The position numbers and the translations under genes were made by a program. This document shows positions 24,965 through 36,353 of a stretch of DNA of 64,000 nt, in pieces. Numbering within the stretch: position 1 is the first letter of the stretch; every line of letters starts with the position of its first letter. The stretch is taken from the NCBI GenBank assembly GCA_000733355.1, contig JNVV01000064.1, positions 139,742 to 203,741 on the forward strand. The letters run 5' to 3'. This DNA comes from Falciphora oryzae. Lineage: Eukaryota; Ascomycota; Sordariomycetes; Magnaporthales; Magnaporthaceae. Under the pieces are notes generated by a model that saw nothing but the letters and a program-made list of their open reading frames with translations, was not told where the DNA came from and searched no databases.

Positions 24965-26063
24965 ACTACTCAATACGGGTTTCTTTTTTTTCTTCGTTTT
25001 TTCCCGTCCCTTTTTCTTTTGGCCGTTTATCTCCCCGCTTGTTTCTCACCTCCCTCACTCCTCTTTTTGCACGCACGTGCTGGACTGTTCGGCGTCTCCT
25101 CAGACACCCGAGATGCTGGCTCGAGCTGGAGAACGGGAATCCTGAAGGTCGGTGCGGAACGCGATGCTACCGACGGCGGGGACGCGAAAACACTGGCGAT
25201 CGTGTGTGTGTGTACGCATTCGTGTTCGGTTAACAGACCCCCTCGACAGCACAATATACCTGGGGGCTGTTCTATACATCCAACGTCGCGAGTCGGCGGC
25301 TCTTCGGTGCGGAGGAGAGGGAATCACCACTCGTGCCCAGAGCCCTGGCCAACAGAGCCCCTGAAAACGTCGTCCATGCGCATTGTTTGACGGGCGGAGT
25401 CCTGGGTGGAGTCTCCCCCGTCCGAGCATCGACATCTCTCTCTCCGTCCTGATTGCGCCTCGATAAGCGCGTTTAGCGAGGTTTCCTGTTGGATATTTTT
25501 GGATTTAGAGATGGCCTGGGCCTCGTCTTTGGTGGGCAGGCAAGGACACTGGGGATAACGCTACCCAAACAAAACACGACGGGGTCAGGAACCCGCAACG
25601 ATCAGTTTTCCTATCGCCTTTAGACAGGCGCGGCTCGCGAGCTTGTCCGTCGTATTTTGGGAACTTGCAAGGTTACCCCCTTGAGCAAGCGACAATGGGA
25701 CGAGGGGCAGCCAACGTTCAGCGTCGGTTAGTAGCCTAACAGTCGCATCCGCGTGCTTGGGTATCTCCATTTTCTGGGAATAGAATCGATGCGGTTCAGG
25801 CACGAACAGGTCCCACGTGGCAGGGAAACTGTAAGCGGCCGATCTCACGATGTAGATGTGTTGGTCGAGGATAAAAGGAGCCAGATGGTAGCCAAGGCTA
25901 TTGTGTTTCCCACCATCCTCATCTTCCACCTACCAGACACGATAATCAGTCCTCTCTTCTCTACTCTTCTTTCGGTCGACCAAGGCACAGCCAGCCATCC
26001 ACTCTCCTCTCCTCCTCCTACAAAACACCAAGACCAACAAACAACCAAACAACACCTCCAAAA
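24965..26063. other. Intergenic: tRNA 3' flank and promoter of the small secreted protein
   Basis: No supportable gene in about 1.1 kb. Close to the right end, ATAAAAG at 25871-25877 is a possible weak TATA element, and the last 100 bp are C, CT and CAA rich as in fungal leaders. Confidence 0.55.
24984..24991 (+). terminator. Pol III T-tract terminator of tRNA-Trp
   Basis: Eight consecutive T begin 20 nt after the tRNA discriminator base, followed by a second T6 tract. Confidence 0.7.
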
Positions 26064-26438
26064 ATGCTCTCCACCACCCCCCTCGTCCTCCTCGCCACCG
26101 CCCTCTCGGCCGCGACCGGCGTCCTCGCCGTCCCCCAGTGTACGCCCCTGTTCTCGGGCACGTCCGGCCGCATCAGCTACACGGCGTGCGCGGTCGCGCT
26201 CGACTCCAAGGCCGCGGCCGACCCGTCGCCCGTCGTCGCCTACTTCCAGAACACGATGGGCTGCAAGCGCGTCGTCAACGGCGACGCCAAGCCCCTCGTC
26301 GGCCAGGTCAACGCCGGCTCCTGCGACTCGCCCGGCGGCGGCCTGCTGGGCAAGATGACCGAGATGGTGCCGGGGTACTCGATCAACATCCGCCAGTACA
26401 TGCCCCCCTGCCTGCCTGGCAGCAGGGGCTGCGCTTAA
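26064..26438 (+). CDS. Small secreted cysteine-containing protein, function unknown
   Basis: An intronless 124-residue frame, very GC-rich in third positions, with start context AAAATGC after a CAA/CT-rich leader. Residues 1-22 (ending GVLA before VPQC) form a clear signal peptide with a hydrophobic core. The mature part of about 100 residues has six cysteines (QC, AC, GC, SC, PC, GC), which could make three disulphides, and a GGGLLGK turn. There are no further membrane segments and no GPI signal. I do not recognise a family. Size, secretion and cysteine number match candidate effectors or small secreted proteins of fungi, but that is inference only. It stands alone, 743 bp from the convergent permease gene. 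Confidence 0.8.
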   Translation: MLSTTPLVLLATALSAATGVLAVPQCTPLFSGTSGRISYTACAVALDSKAAADPSPVVAYFQNTMGCKRVVNGDAKPLVGQVNAGSCDSPGGGLLGKMTEMVPGYSINIRQYMPPCLPGSRGCA

Positions 26439-27181
26439 GTGGCTGGTTCTTTCTTCCCGGCGGCCTCTGCTTTTTTTTCCCCTCGGCTTTTTTCTAGCCA
26501 GCGATTCTTTTGTGCATATTTTCTTGATTTCTTTGGTATATATTCTAGCTGGGCGCCTGAGTCTGGTGTTTCCGTCATAGACATGTGTTTGGCATTGCGT
26601 CGGCGAAGGGTTGTGGATGAATGGGGATTTAGGGGTGTTGTGGGAAATGGTGTCGATATTGGATTATTTTAATCGTTTGTTTCTTTCGACGCGAATCTAT
26701 TAACAATGTGTTCTACTTCATCCTCTGCTCGCTGTCCCATCTTCATCCTAGACGTGGATTAGGGGACACATGTCTTGGTGGCTCGCGTAACCACTTTGGC
26801 ATGCCTGTAAGTAGCAAGTAGCGCTCTTGGGACTGCACTTCATCCCTATACAAGTAGTTGAGAATGGCAATGTCCTCGTCTAAATGTCATTCTGCACCAC
26901 GTCCACTTGCTTCACGCATAATCACCAGAGAAGGACCCGACATTCTTGGGTATTATCACAGCCTTTAATCTTTATCTAACTCGTAAAAGTCTCATGCACA
27001 TGTACAGACTAGGAAAATCGCGTCTATATCAAGGAGAAGCACAAGGAACGTTTCCGTCTCCTATTTGGAGCCACCCAACATTGAAAACCAGGAGGTCCCT
27101 GCCGAGCAAAGAGTGACTTCTCGGCCTCTTCCCTTTCCATCCCAGTCCCATATTTTCCCAAAGCTCAGAACCGACGGCGCT
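26439..27181. other. Convergent intergenic region
   Basis: 3' flanks of the small secreted protein and the permease. AT-richer than the genes; no gene seen. Confidence 0.6.
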
Positions 27182-28971
27182 CTAGATTGTGTAGCGGAAG
27201 AATGAGGCGTTGTCGCCCTTATGACGCTCGGCCACGCGCTCCTCCTCGGTGTACTCGGCGGGGGGCTTGTACTCTGCGTCCCTGCGGGCGTTCTCACGGC
27301 GGAGGTAGATGTGCATGAAGATGGACAGGACCAGGGCCATGCCCTCGAGGGCGAGCAGGGTCGCGTGGCCCGAGATGTAGTGGGGACCGTCGCGGGCCAG
27401 GTACAGGTAGCCCGAGATGGTGCCGCCCAGGTTGCCGAAGCCGACGTGCATGGCAATGCCGACTCCGCGCTTGAGCGAGCCGCCGATGTTGTTGCCGTTC
27501 CAGGCCACGCCCTGGGGCACGTTGGGGTAGATGCCCGAGGCGAGGAGGAAGCAGCCGGCGTATTTGACGCTGTTGGACTGGCTGACGATGAGCATGACGA
27601 GGCCGGCCATACTGGGGGACAGTCAGCATTTTGTGTCATCGGGAGAATTGGGGAGGAACTGAGAACTTACGCCATGAGGATGAAAAAGATCATAAACAGA
27701 CCACGCTGGCCCAGGCGGTCGGCGGCCCATCCTGCCGTGATACAGAAGAAGCAGGCGACGACGTAAGGGGGCACGGTCATGAGCTGGGCGACCTTGGGGT
27801 CGGTGTAGCCGAGGCCCTTGATGATGGTGGGCAGGAAGAGCGAGTACGAGTAGAGGCCGGTGTAGATGCCGATGGTGATGACCATGTGGACCCAGATCTT
27901 CCAGTCCTTGAGGGCGTCCCAGAAGTAGCGCATGTCGAACTCGTCGGCCAGGGACGAGCGGTCCAGCTTGAGGCGGCCCGTCACCTCCTTCTTCTCGGCG
28001 GCCGAGAGGAACTTGGCCGTGTCGGGGTAGTCGTGCATGACCTTGTAGGCGAGGAGAGCTAGAGGAAAGTTAGTGCCTGCGTTGCTTTTCCAGAGCCGAC
28101 GGCGGTTACTCACCAACAAAAAAGGTCAGGAGGCCCTCGAGGATAAAGATCCACTGCCACCCCGAAAGACCACCGACACCCTTCATCTCCAGGATGCCAC
28201 GGGCCAGGAGGCCACCAAAGGCACCGGCGCACGTGGCAGCAGAGAAGAAGATGGCCATGCGCAGACCGCACTCGTGGCGACGGTACCACATGGTGATGCT
28301 GGTGGGCGTCAGCAAACTGGATTTACAGGTAGACGAGTAGTGACAAAGACGAGGGCTGCTTACTAGTAGGTGATGCCCGGGAACAGACCGCCCTCGGCGA
28401 TGCCCAGGGCGGCGCGGCAGACCATGAGGCCGGCGTAGTCGTGGACGATGCCGAGCAGGGTGGTGCAGACGGCCCAGGCGACCATGATGGAGGGGATCCA
28501 GATGGAGGGCCGCCAGCGCTTCATGGCCATGTTGGACGGGATCTCGGCGGCGACGTAAAAGGGGAAGAAGATGGACAGGGCGTCGTTGTACTGCAGGCGT
28601 GCCGCGTCCAGCTTGAGGTCGGCCTCGAGCGTGTCGAGGCGGGCATTGCCGATGTTGGTGCGGTCGAGGAAGGAGAGCAGGTACAGACAACTGTGATTGC
28701 CAGGTTAGTGACGTGATCTGTGATCTTGGAGCGAAGAAAAAAAAACTCACGCCAGGAAGGGGATCAGGTGCAGGTCGATGCGCCGGATCAGCTTCTTGGT
28801 CGCCGCGACATCCCAGGACTCTGTGGCCTGCTCCGGGTCCTCGGTCCGGTAGTCGATCTGGTCCTGGGTCGGCTTCTCGCCGCCATCCTTCTCGGCGCGC
28901 ACGCTGGGGGTCTGGCTGGCGGCGCCCTTCTTGATCTCGTGGTCAGACGAGAGATCCGACGTGTGGCCCAT
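27182..28971 (-). CDS. MFS transporter, allantoate permease (Dal5/ACS) family
   Basis: Predicted 12-segment plasma-membrane symporter for an organic anion such as allantoate, ureidosuccinate, a vitamin or a related acid. Five exons: 28971-28751, 28690-28364, 28298-28114, 28058-27671 and 27611-27182. The introns are 55-65 nt, each GT-AG with a CTAAC or CTGAC branch, and the product is 516 residues. The family signature LSFLDRTNIGNARL crosses the first intron and follows a 70-residue hydrophilic N-terminus. PGITYYITMWYRRHE in loop 4-5 and the FFSAATCAGAFGGLLA segment are also diagnostic. The acceptor at 28299 was chosen over one 18 nt upstream because it restores the family spacing YYITMWY and follows a CTGAC branch. 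The C-terminus ends in a charged tail (YTEEERVAERHKGDNASFFRYTI is the end; key residues EEER and DNASFFRY). Substrate cannot be fixed from sequence. Confidence 0.93.
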
Positions 28972-30041
28972 TTTGGCGGTTCCTGCTTGTTTTCGCCTCC
29001 TTTCTAGTTTGTTTGTCTGGGAAGCAAACAAAACTCCTGCGCCCGGGGTCTTGGGGAAACGACCTCGGCTGTGGCGGCCTGGTAGGGCGAGGTCCGAGTC
29101 AAGGGTGACCGGCGAGGTGAAGGGTATATGGTTGCTCCTTCGAACCAGGGAACGAAAAGCACCGCCTGAGCAGGTCGAGGCGGGGCAGGGAGAAGAGAAG
29201 GACAACAGGAAAAAAAAAAGGGGAAGAGACAACGGACCACGAGGGGGATGAGGAGAAAAGGGAAAAGAGAAGGGGACCCTGGATGGGACGGCAGGGCGGG
29301 AAGGCGTCTAGATAAACAGAATCTCGCAGGCCGGTGGGATGCACGACCTCGAGGGTGGAGAGGAGGAGGCCCGGCGGGTTGGCAGGGCGTGTGGGTGTGC
29401 GGTGCATGGTCGAGGTGTGGGTGGGCGGGAAAATGATGATGTTTGGGCCACCCCTGTCCCCTTGGAGCTCGTTTGCTCGTCCGTCCTGGGCCAGGGTGGC
29501 TCCTCATTGGGCATGCACGGGGCCTGGGATCCGCCTTTCGCTGCTCACCACCCCAACACGACGCTAGGTGGAAGGGAAGACAACGTCGGTCGTCGAACTG
29601 GAAGCTGGGGAAAAAAAAGTGCAAGGACGAAAGGGTCAGGAAAAAAAAGAGGGTCCGAGACGGGACGGCACCAGAATGGGGAAAAGGATCAACGGGCTTG
29701 CTCGTTTAGCTTTTCCTTCTTTTCCTTTTTGGCCCCCGACCCGAGCACGGCGTTGCTGACACGCAGAACGAAGGAGCCATTGATGATGGCCTTCCAGGTA
29801 ACCCTTCGAGTCCACCAACCAGCCGCCGGGCCTGCGAATCCGAGCAACCAACCGGCGTTGCAGTCGTGCCATCAGCCATCAGCCCCCGGATCCCTGGAAT
29901 TAGCCTATCACAGCATGCAGTGCATATTTGATATAAGGATGAAGGCGACAGGAAGCTCGAGACACGCGCTGAAGCGGCGGATGATGGGACGAGCGTAGTT
30001 AGGGCGGATGGGCTGAAGCAGACGCAAGGCAGGTAGCCGTC

Positions 30042-30066
30042 TTTTTTTTTTTTTTTTTTTTTTTTT
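30042..30066. repeat. Homopolymer T25
   Basis: Twenty-five consecutive T on the plus strand, intergenic. Confidence 0.9.
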
Positions 30067-31609
30067 GAGAAGGGATGGTGTCTACGGCGCGCGAGTCAAT
30101 TTGGGGTTGTTGCACTGGAGAGCCGACCCAGGCTTGCTGTGCCTTGCTGCTCGGTCGGTCTTGGCGGCAGGACGTAGAATGGCGACGGCACAGGTGGGAT
30201 TGGAGACGGGAGCGGTGACGCCTGGCCTCGGACACGGTGTTGCTGCTGGGGTTCGTTTCCCCAAGGCGGTATGGACGGCTTCCATGGCTCGAAAAGCACG
30301 GCCGCCGCGGGGGGGCTTATGCGCCAAGGCCAGCGCACTCGGCCCTTCTGTCCGGGTACCTTTCAGTTGATGTTCATTGACCTCGCGTTCCGCACCAGTG
30401 GAAAGGGCTGAACGGGCTAGGGTTGGTTACCTTGCCGGAGCGCCACCGGTCGGCGGACTGGAACATGCATTGGTTTATTTAGCAGAGCGCAAGACAGAGA
30501 TGTCGTTGCCTCGAGGCGCTACGCCCAGACGACAGTCCGTCGCCTCCAATTGCCAACGCGCACCCCCCAAAGCTTGACCCCTCCCAAGGTGTCTTGTCGC
30601 TCTTGTCGCTGTTCGCTTGCCCGGAAAGCCGTCAATCACAAGACGGGACAAGCCCGCCCAGCGTCTTGTCCAGATCTCTTTTCCTCTGGCACTCCCACCC
30701 ACCGCTTCCAGACGCAGTGCCAACACAGCGGCAAGCAGGCAAACAAGCGACATCAGCCTGCGGATCCCCTTTCCGGGTCTCTCCTCCACTGTTCTACTCC
30801 ACCCTCCATGCCAGCCAGGCCCCTCCCCCACTTTGATTACCCCGTGGGATTCTTAAACGAGAGTGGAGGCATGCTCTCGACTCTGTTCTTCTCGACGAGG
30901 GTCCCATGGACATTGGGAGAAAAGGCTGACATATTTTTTTCGCTGTGCAATATCTTGGCTGGTCTTCTCCTGACCAAGCGACATAGGCCGCGATGGACAC
31001 CTTGTCGACAGACATGGGCAAACCCTCTCCGGCTTTCCTTTCCTTGGGGGTGTTCTCTGGCTTGTTGGGTCCTCCTGTCGCATGCAGGCCCTTGCTGACA
31101 TGCAGGTTAAATGCAACCCGCTCCCGGTTAAGTTGCTCTCACCCACCCACCCACTCCCTAGCTCCCTATCATCACCGATGCCATGTGCCGCTCGCCCCTT
31201 GACCTGCCCAACTATCTCCCCCTCCCTTGCGACATGATGAGGGCGACCATGTCAGCCAAGACCTTTGGACTGGCGCCGTTGCTTTCTCCTCCTTCCTCTC
31301 TTCGGACTGGGCGACAAGAGATCTCGGGAAGATTCTCGCCCTCGGCCACGTGGTGCCAATGTAAGCCACAGGAGCAACATTCCTGAGAGGGTGGGAGGCG
31401 CCATCCCCCACGACCCGAGTGGCCGACCCTTTACCCACTCGTTTTTTTCTTGAAAAAAGCAAGACCACACACTGCCGTTGGCGGCGACTAGGTCTCCAAC
31501 ATCCTTCCGCCCGAGGGACCTAGTCCTGCTCCGGCTTGCCTGCCCGCCTGCCCCACACACACTCAATGTCGACAACCGACTTCTTGCACAATCTCGAGGG
31601 GCAATATCG

Positions 31610-31628
31610 TTTTTTTTTTTTTTTTTTT
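31610..31628. repeat. Homopolymer T19
   Basis: Nineteen consecutive T on the plus strand, intergenic. Confidence 0.9.
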
Positions 31629-33828
31629 CCCCAGTGGGATTGCATGGCAGCAAGCAGGAGTCGGGCATCGGAAATCCGTCATGTCTCCGAGTTCGCTCAT
31701 GTGTCCATGGATGAGGGAAGCATCCGGCTTTCTGGTCCTCCTTCGCTTTTCGCCTTTGTGTTGTGGTCCGGCGATCAACCACACACGCTTCCGCGTAAAC
31801 CAGATGGCCGGTAAATTGAGCACATCAACGGCAAATGAAACCCAATATCCAATGGCCAATATCACAGCCCCAAAGGCCAAGACTTCCCCGACACCCTAGA
31901 AGGGGCAAAATCCTGCGTGGGACCTCCATCCCTCCACCTAGGTAAAACCAGTGACATGCCGCCGAGAAAAGCGCTCGCCCAGCCGTCTCCCCGGATGCGG
32001 GTTTCGTCCCTCCGCCAAGTCTTCGGCCGGCAGGCTTACGCAGATACAGCTCGTCATGAGCCCGCCACGTCTTGGCGCCGGCGCAGACAGGACCCGGCGG
32101 GACGAGCCAGACAGGTTTGGCTCTTGCGTGTCGTCGCCCCTCCATTACCACATTCTTACCATATCACTTTCTGCAGGCCAGACACCACGCACCCACGCAC
32201 CTGTCAGCAGCTTCTTTCTTCGCTCCCGATTGCCCTTTTGGTGACCCGTTATTGCATGATATTGCATTGCATGGCTCGACCCAGCAGCACCGCCGATCCT
32301 TCCGGTCGACTTCGGCCGGCCACGTGGAAAAAGGATGGGCGGGACGAGACAGCCGCTGTGCTAGCGGCGTCGAGCTGGGGTCGATTCGTCGCACACCAAA
32401 CCTCGTCGTGCGCGACAAAGACAGAGATAGCAAAAAAGACGCTGATGCATCGTACGATAGCGCTGGTCGCGGACAAAGATCAAGCCGTTTTAGTTCCCTG
32501 CCGGCGTTTTTCTTTTCTCCCCTAGACTAGCCCGATCGGTAGGTGTATCCTTTTGCCCGGGCCTGGACCAAAGGGCGATGCAACGCGGCCCCATGCGGCG
32601 CCCGGGGGTTTCGCGCGCGCGCCAAAAAGAAAGGTTGGTCGTTTACCGCGACGGCGGCGGGGCACCAAGACGGCATGTGACGAAACTACTGTAGCTCGCG
32701 CCAGGCACCGCCCCGGAGTTATGGAGCTCGGGTGCTCCCAGGCGCGGCGGGTGCACAGGCGAGGGCTCGTCTCAGGAGGGAGGCCAGCACCTGAACTGTC
32801 CTTTAGTGCCTCGGGGATTCCCGCTAGGCGTGATTTTTTAGGTGGTGAGGCTGAAAGGGCCTGGAACTTTGGGGAAGGGGAACAGGAGCTAGAGGAGTCC
32901 GGAGTTCTCAGGAGATGCGAGCCAAGGGTAAAGTGAAGTGCTGAGGATCTGAATTTGCAGCAGCTAGTATCGATCTGTTGGAATCTAGCGCTAATTGGGC
33001 TGAGAAGCGATACGAAGCGCGTGCACTGCGCTAGGTCGGGATTCGTTGTGCTCTGGTGGCGGCTGACTGTCGTCGAGCTGGTGTTGCAGGGGAAGGCCTG
33101 CTGGGCATGTTGACATGGTGATATTTCGAAGTGATCGACATTCAGCCAGGCAACAACATCGCGGCAGGCATCCTGGACAGTGGACACAAACGATCGAAGC
33201 GCCCGTGCTACTGTTGGCCGTCTGCCCGTCTTGTGTTCCATTGTCCTAAACTTGGCCAGCAGGCACGTGGCGAGGTGGCAGCACAGCATGTGCACCTAGA
33301 TTTGCGTGGTGCGCCAGAAAAACTGTCCGTCGCTGCGTCCACGATCTCGATGCAAAGCCCAATGGCACATTCCGGTGCAACGGGTGCTGACGGCGTGGGA
33401 GCCCGCAGGACTTGTCGTCCTTTTGCATTTTCCCCGCCTATTCTACCAGGGCTGCATTTGCTTGGGTTCCTTTTAAGTTTGCACCTGCCTTTGTAGCCAA
33501 CTCAGAAGCGAGCTGGCTTGGATCGTCGTCAGTAGAACATCTCTATTGGTCGACCAGCCTGCACGTTATTTTAAACAGACGCTGGCTGCAGTAGGCACAC
33601 AGGCAGCATCCAAAGTCAGTTCAAAAAGACGCATGCTTAGATCGCATCGTCTTTAGGCGGACAGGACTGGAGGGTTCTGGATTGAAACTGCCACCAGCCA
33701 GTCCTGAAATTATCATCACGACTTGGGGGTCTTACGCACCAGCTCTTGGTGTATGATAAAAAAAAAAATTATACAATACTAGTAATAATACACCAACTTG
33801 ACTACGTGGATCGACACTAGGGCAACCC

Positions 33829-36353
33829 TCAAAGAACCAAGACCAGTGCCGCACCCAGGGCCACGCCGCCCGCCACCCAAGAGGCCCGCATTCCAGCAGC
33901 GCCAGCCGTCTTGTGGTTGACGTTGAGCTGGAACAGCGGGTCCATGGGCTGCGTGCCGGCCGTCTCGCTGAGCGGCACGATGCTGTCCTCGACGCAGTAC
34001 TTGTCCGGATCCCCCCACGTCGCGTCCACGGCCATCTTCCAGTTGGCGTCCGGGTCCATGACGGACTGCGGCGTGTACCAGATGCGGCAGTTGGCGGCCT
34101 GGTATAGGAACTGGTACGGCGTCGACGCGTCGCCCATGCCGAACGCGTTCTTGGCGTTGATGCTGCCCGCGTTGCCGGGGCGCGACGCCCGCGTCAGCGC
34201 GTACGCCGCCCCCAGCACGCTGACCTCGCTTCCTGCCAGCTCGCGGGTCTTGGCGGGCGGCGCGAGGGTCAGGATTGCGCGCGCGGCTGCTGCGATGGAC
34301 TCCATTCGGTACACCTGCGCGCCCTCGACGCCCGCGACGGACTGCATCTTCCCGCCCCGCGGCCGTCCGCCGACGACGGTGGCGCGCACGTTGGCCTGCT
34401 TGATCAGCAGGTAGGCCATGAGGGTGCAGGTGCTGCCGCACGTGCCGTCGGTCAGCAGCACCACGTCCTCGGGCGCGAAGACGGCGGGCGGCGGGTTGGC
34501 GCGGCTCCCCGTGCCCGTCAGGTTGAAGCTGCTGCTCGTGTCGTTGAGGGGGGTTTTTTGGTAGGCGCTAAAGTAGTCGCCTTTTAGAGAAACGGGCGCC
34601 AGGATGTCCTCGACTGTCGTAAAGTTGCGGCCGTCGGGCGCGTACACGGACCCGGGCACCAGGTTGCCCATGATCTCCGAGTTCTCGAGGACCGACAGGG
34701 CGGCGCGCTCGTTGGGCGTCGTGTACACGTCGGTGGCGTTGGGGGTCTTATCGAGCACCAGGTTGCCGACGCGCGCGATGTTGACCATGGAGTCGGTCAG
34801 GCGCATGTTGTTGGCCTGGAACATGGTCACGTTGGGGAACAGCTGCGCGAACAGGTCGTAGCCCGCCACCACGTAGCCGCCGCCGTTGCTCGACACGTCG
34901 ATCACCAGCTTCTCTTTTCCTCCGTCCTTGCACTTGGCCAGGAACCGCTCGACCGTCTGCTGGAAGTTGTTGAGGTAGTCGCCGTTGTACTCGCTGTCGG
35001 CGCTAAAGGCCAACACCGATAGCACCGCCACGTTGTCGTAGCCCGTGCCGTTGAGGAAGTAGCCCGCCGTGATGTTGGCGCCGTCGTCGCGCACCACGGG
35101 GTACGGGTAGCCCGAGATTGTCGGCTCCGGCGGCGGGAGGTCTTGCTTGGGCGACGGCGAGTTCGTCCCGCTCGCCGACGATGACGAAATCATGTACATG
35201 GACGTCACCGACGGCTCGTCGGGCATGGTGGGCGACGGCGTCTCCTTGACCTCGAGCCCGACGTTGCTCATCTCGGCCAGGGACGAGTCCGGCTTGCACC
35301 AGCGCTGGTAGAAGTCCTCGCCGGTGCGGATGCCCGTGAAGTTGATGCCCGTGCGCAGGATGGCCATGTTCTCGCTCGTCTTGATGGTGCCGTCCTCGTA
35401 GGCCAGGGTCAGGGTCGGCCCCATGTAGCCCAGCGACGCCGCGATGACGGGCGATCCTGCGGGGTTCGAGTAGCTCCTCACGTACGAGTTCCACTGCGAG
35501 TCCGGGTCCTGGTAGCTGGAGTACTTGAGGTTCATGTTCTCCGTGTACGTGATGGCGTCCTGCCCGTTGATCTTGATGATGGCCGGCGGCATCTGGAAGT
35601 CTGCCGGTGGGCCATCGCCCGACGTTCCGTTGTTCCATTTGGCCGTGCCGTTGTTCCTGGTACCGTTCATGGCCGCACGGATAGCCTCTGCAAGGCAAGC
35701 ATGTCAGCAACCGTTTCCGGGATTACTGCTGGGGTAATGCTTAAACCAACCTTCATGGTACAGCATGGGAACTTCCTTGCCGTCCCGCGAAACCGAAACG
35801 AGATCGTCGGCCATGCTGTTCCTAAACGAGAACGTTTTGAGGGCATCGGGCCGGTAGTAGAAGTGGCCGTCATGCGCAGTATACAGGAGCTCGACGATGG
35901 CGATCTGGAAGTCGAACTCGCTCTTGTACTTGCCGTTCTGCGCGCCGTCGGCGATGTCGTCCAGGCCCTGCTGGATATCCGTCGGCGGCAGCATGTAGTC
36001 CCTGGGCGGGGCCTTGAGGAAGGGCAGAGTGCTCTGCCAGTTGACAAAGGCCTTTAAGCTCCGGATCATATCCTGTGCCGGCCCGATCTTGTTGGGGACC
36101 GTTTGTAGGCACTCCCACGCCATCCTGGCCGGGATCCTCGGGTTGGCTGGGGGGGGGGGGCGGGCGATTACGTTAGCCTCAAAAACAATGCAGGGAATAG
36201 AAAGTGGTAATACATACTGGCATTGGGGTTTGCTGCCATGTACTCTGCCGCGGCCGGCGCAATCTTTTCGCAGGGCTCCCCGCCCGCGGAGGGTGCTGGA
36301 ACTGCAGAGGCGGCGCCGAGCAGCAGGCCCAGGGCCACGGCGGAGGACTTCAT
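33829..36353 (-). CDS. Secreted S41-type (CPAF-like) serine protease, probably GPI-anchored
   Basis: Predicted extracellular or wall-bound serine endopeptidase of the fungal S41 group. Exons 36353-36218, 36146-35751 and 35687-33829; introns are 71 and 63 nt with CTAAC and CTGAC branches. The product is 796 residues. MKSSAVALGLLLGAASAVPAPS is a signal peptide. HDGHFYYRPD (near residue 137) holds the conserved His-containing motif. IDVSSNGGGYVVAGYDLF (near 441) and LLTDGTCGSTCTLMAYLLI (near 596) are the two core motifs of the protease fold; Ser of CGSTC is the expected nucleophile. The end, after KTAGAAGMRASW, is a hydrophobic tail GGVALGAALVLVL preceded by small residues, as in a GPI attachment signal. 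Many NxS/T sites lie in the N-terminal third. Intron 1 ends in a C12 tract directly before the AG. The family is well supported; catalytic details are inferred by motif. Confidence 0.88.

Larger units (their letters stand above)
28972..33828. other. Gene-free intergenic region (4.9 kb)
   Basis: No recognisable coding region. The stretch next to the permease start (28972-29300) is its promoter side and is purine/AG rich. It contains T25 at 30042-30066 and T19 at 31610-31628. Open frames up to about 257 codons lack recognisable domains and consistent splice signals. Confidence 0.5.

Noticed and set aside
24888..25145. Protein frame over the tRNA-Trp gene
   Set aside because: The translated segment is the tRNA cloverleaf; the frame then runs into T-rich terminator sequence.
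28299..28363. Alternative acceptor 18 nt upstream in permease intron 2
   Set aside because: It would insert six residues into the conserved loop and places no branch site at the usual distance; the downstream AG after CTGAC restores the family spacing.
32522..33295. A 257-codon minus-strand frame in the 29-34 kb gap
   Set aside because: No recognisable domain, Ser/Pro/Arg-rich, and no supporting splice sites or neighbouring exons.
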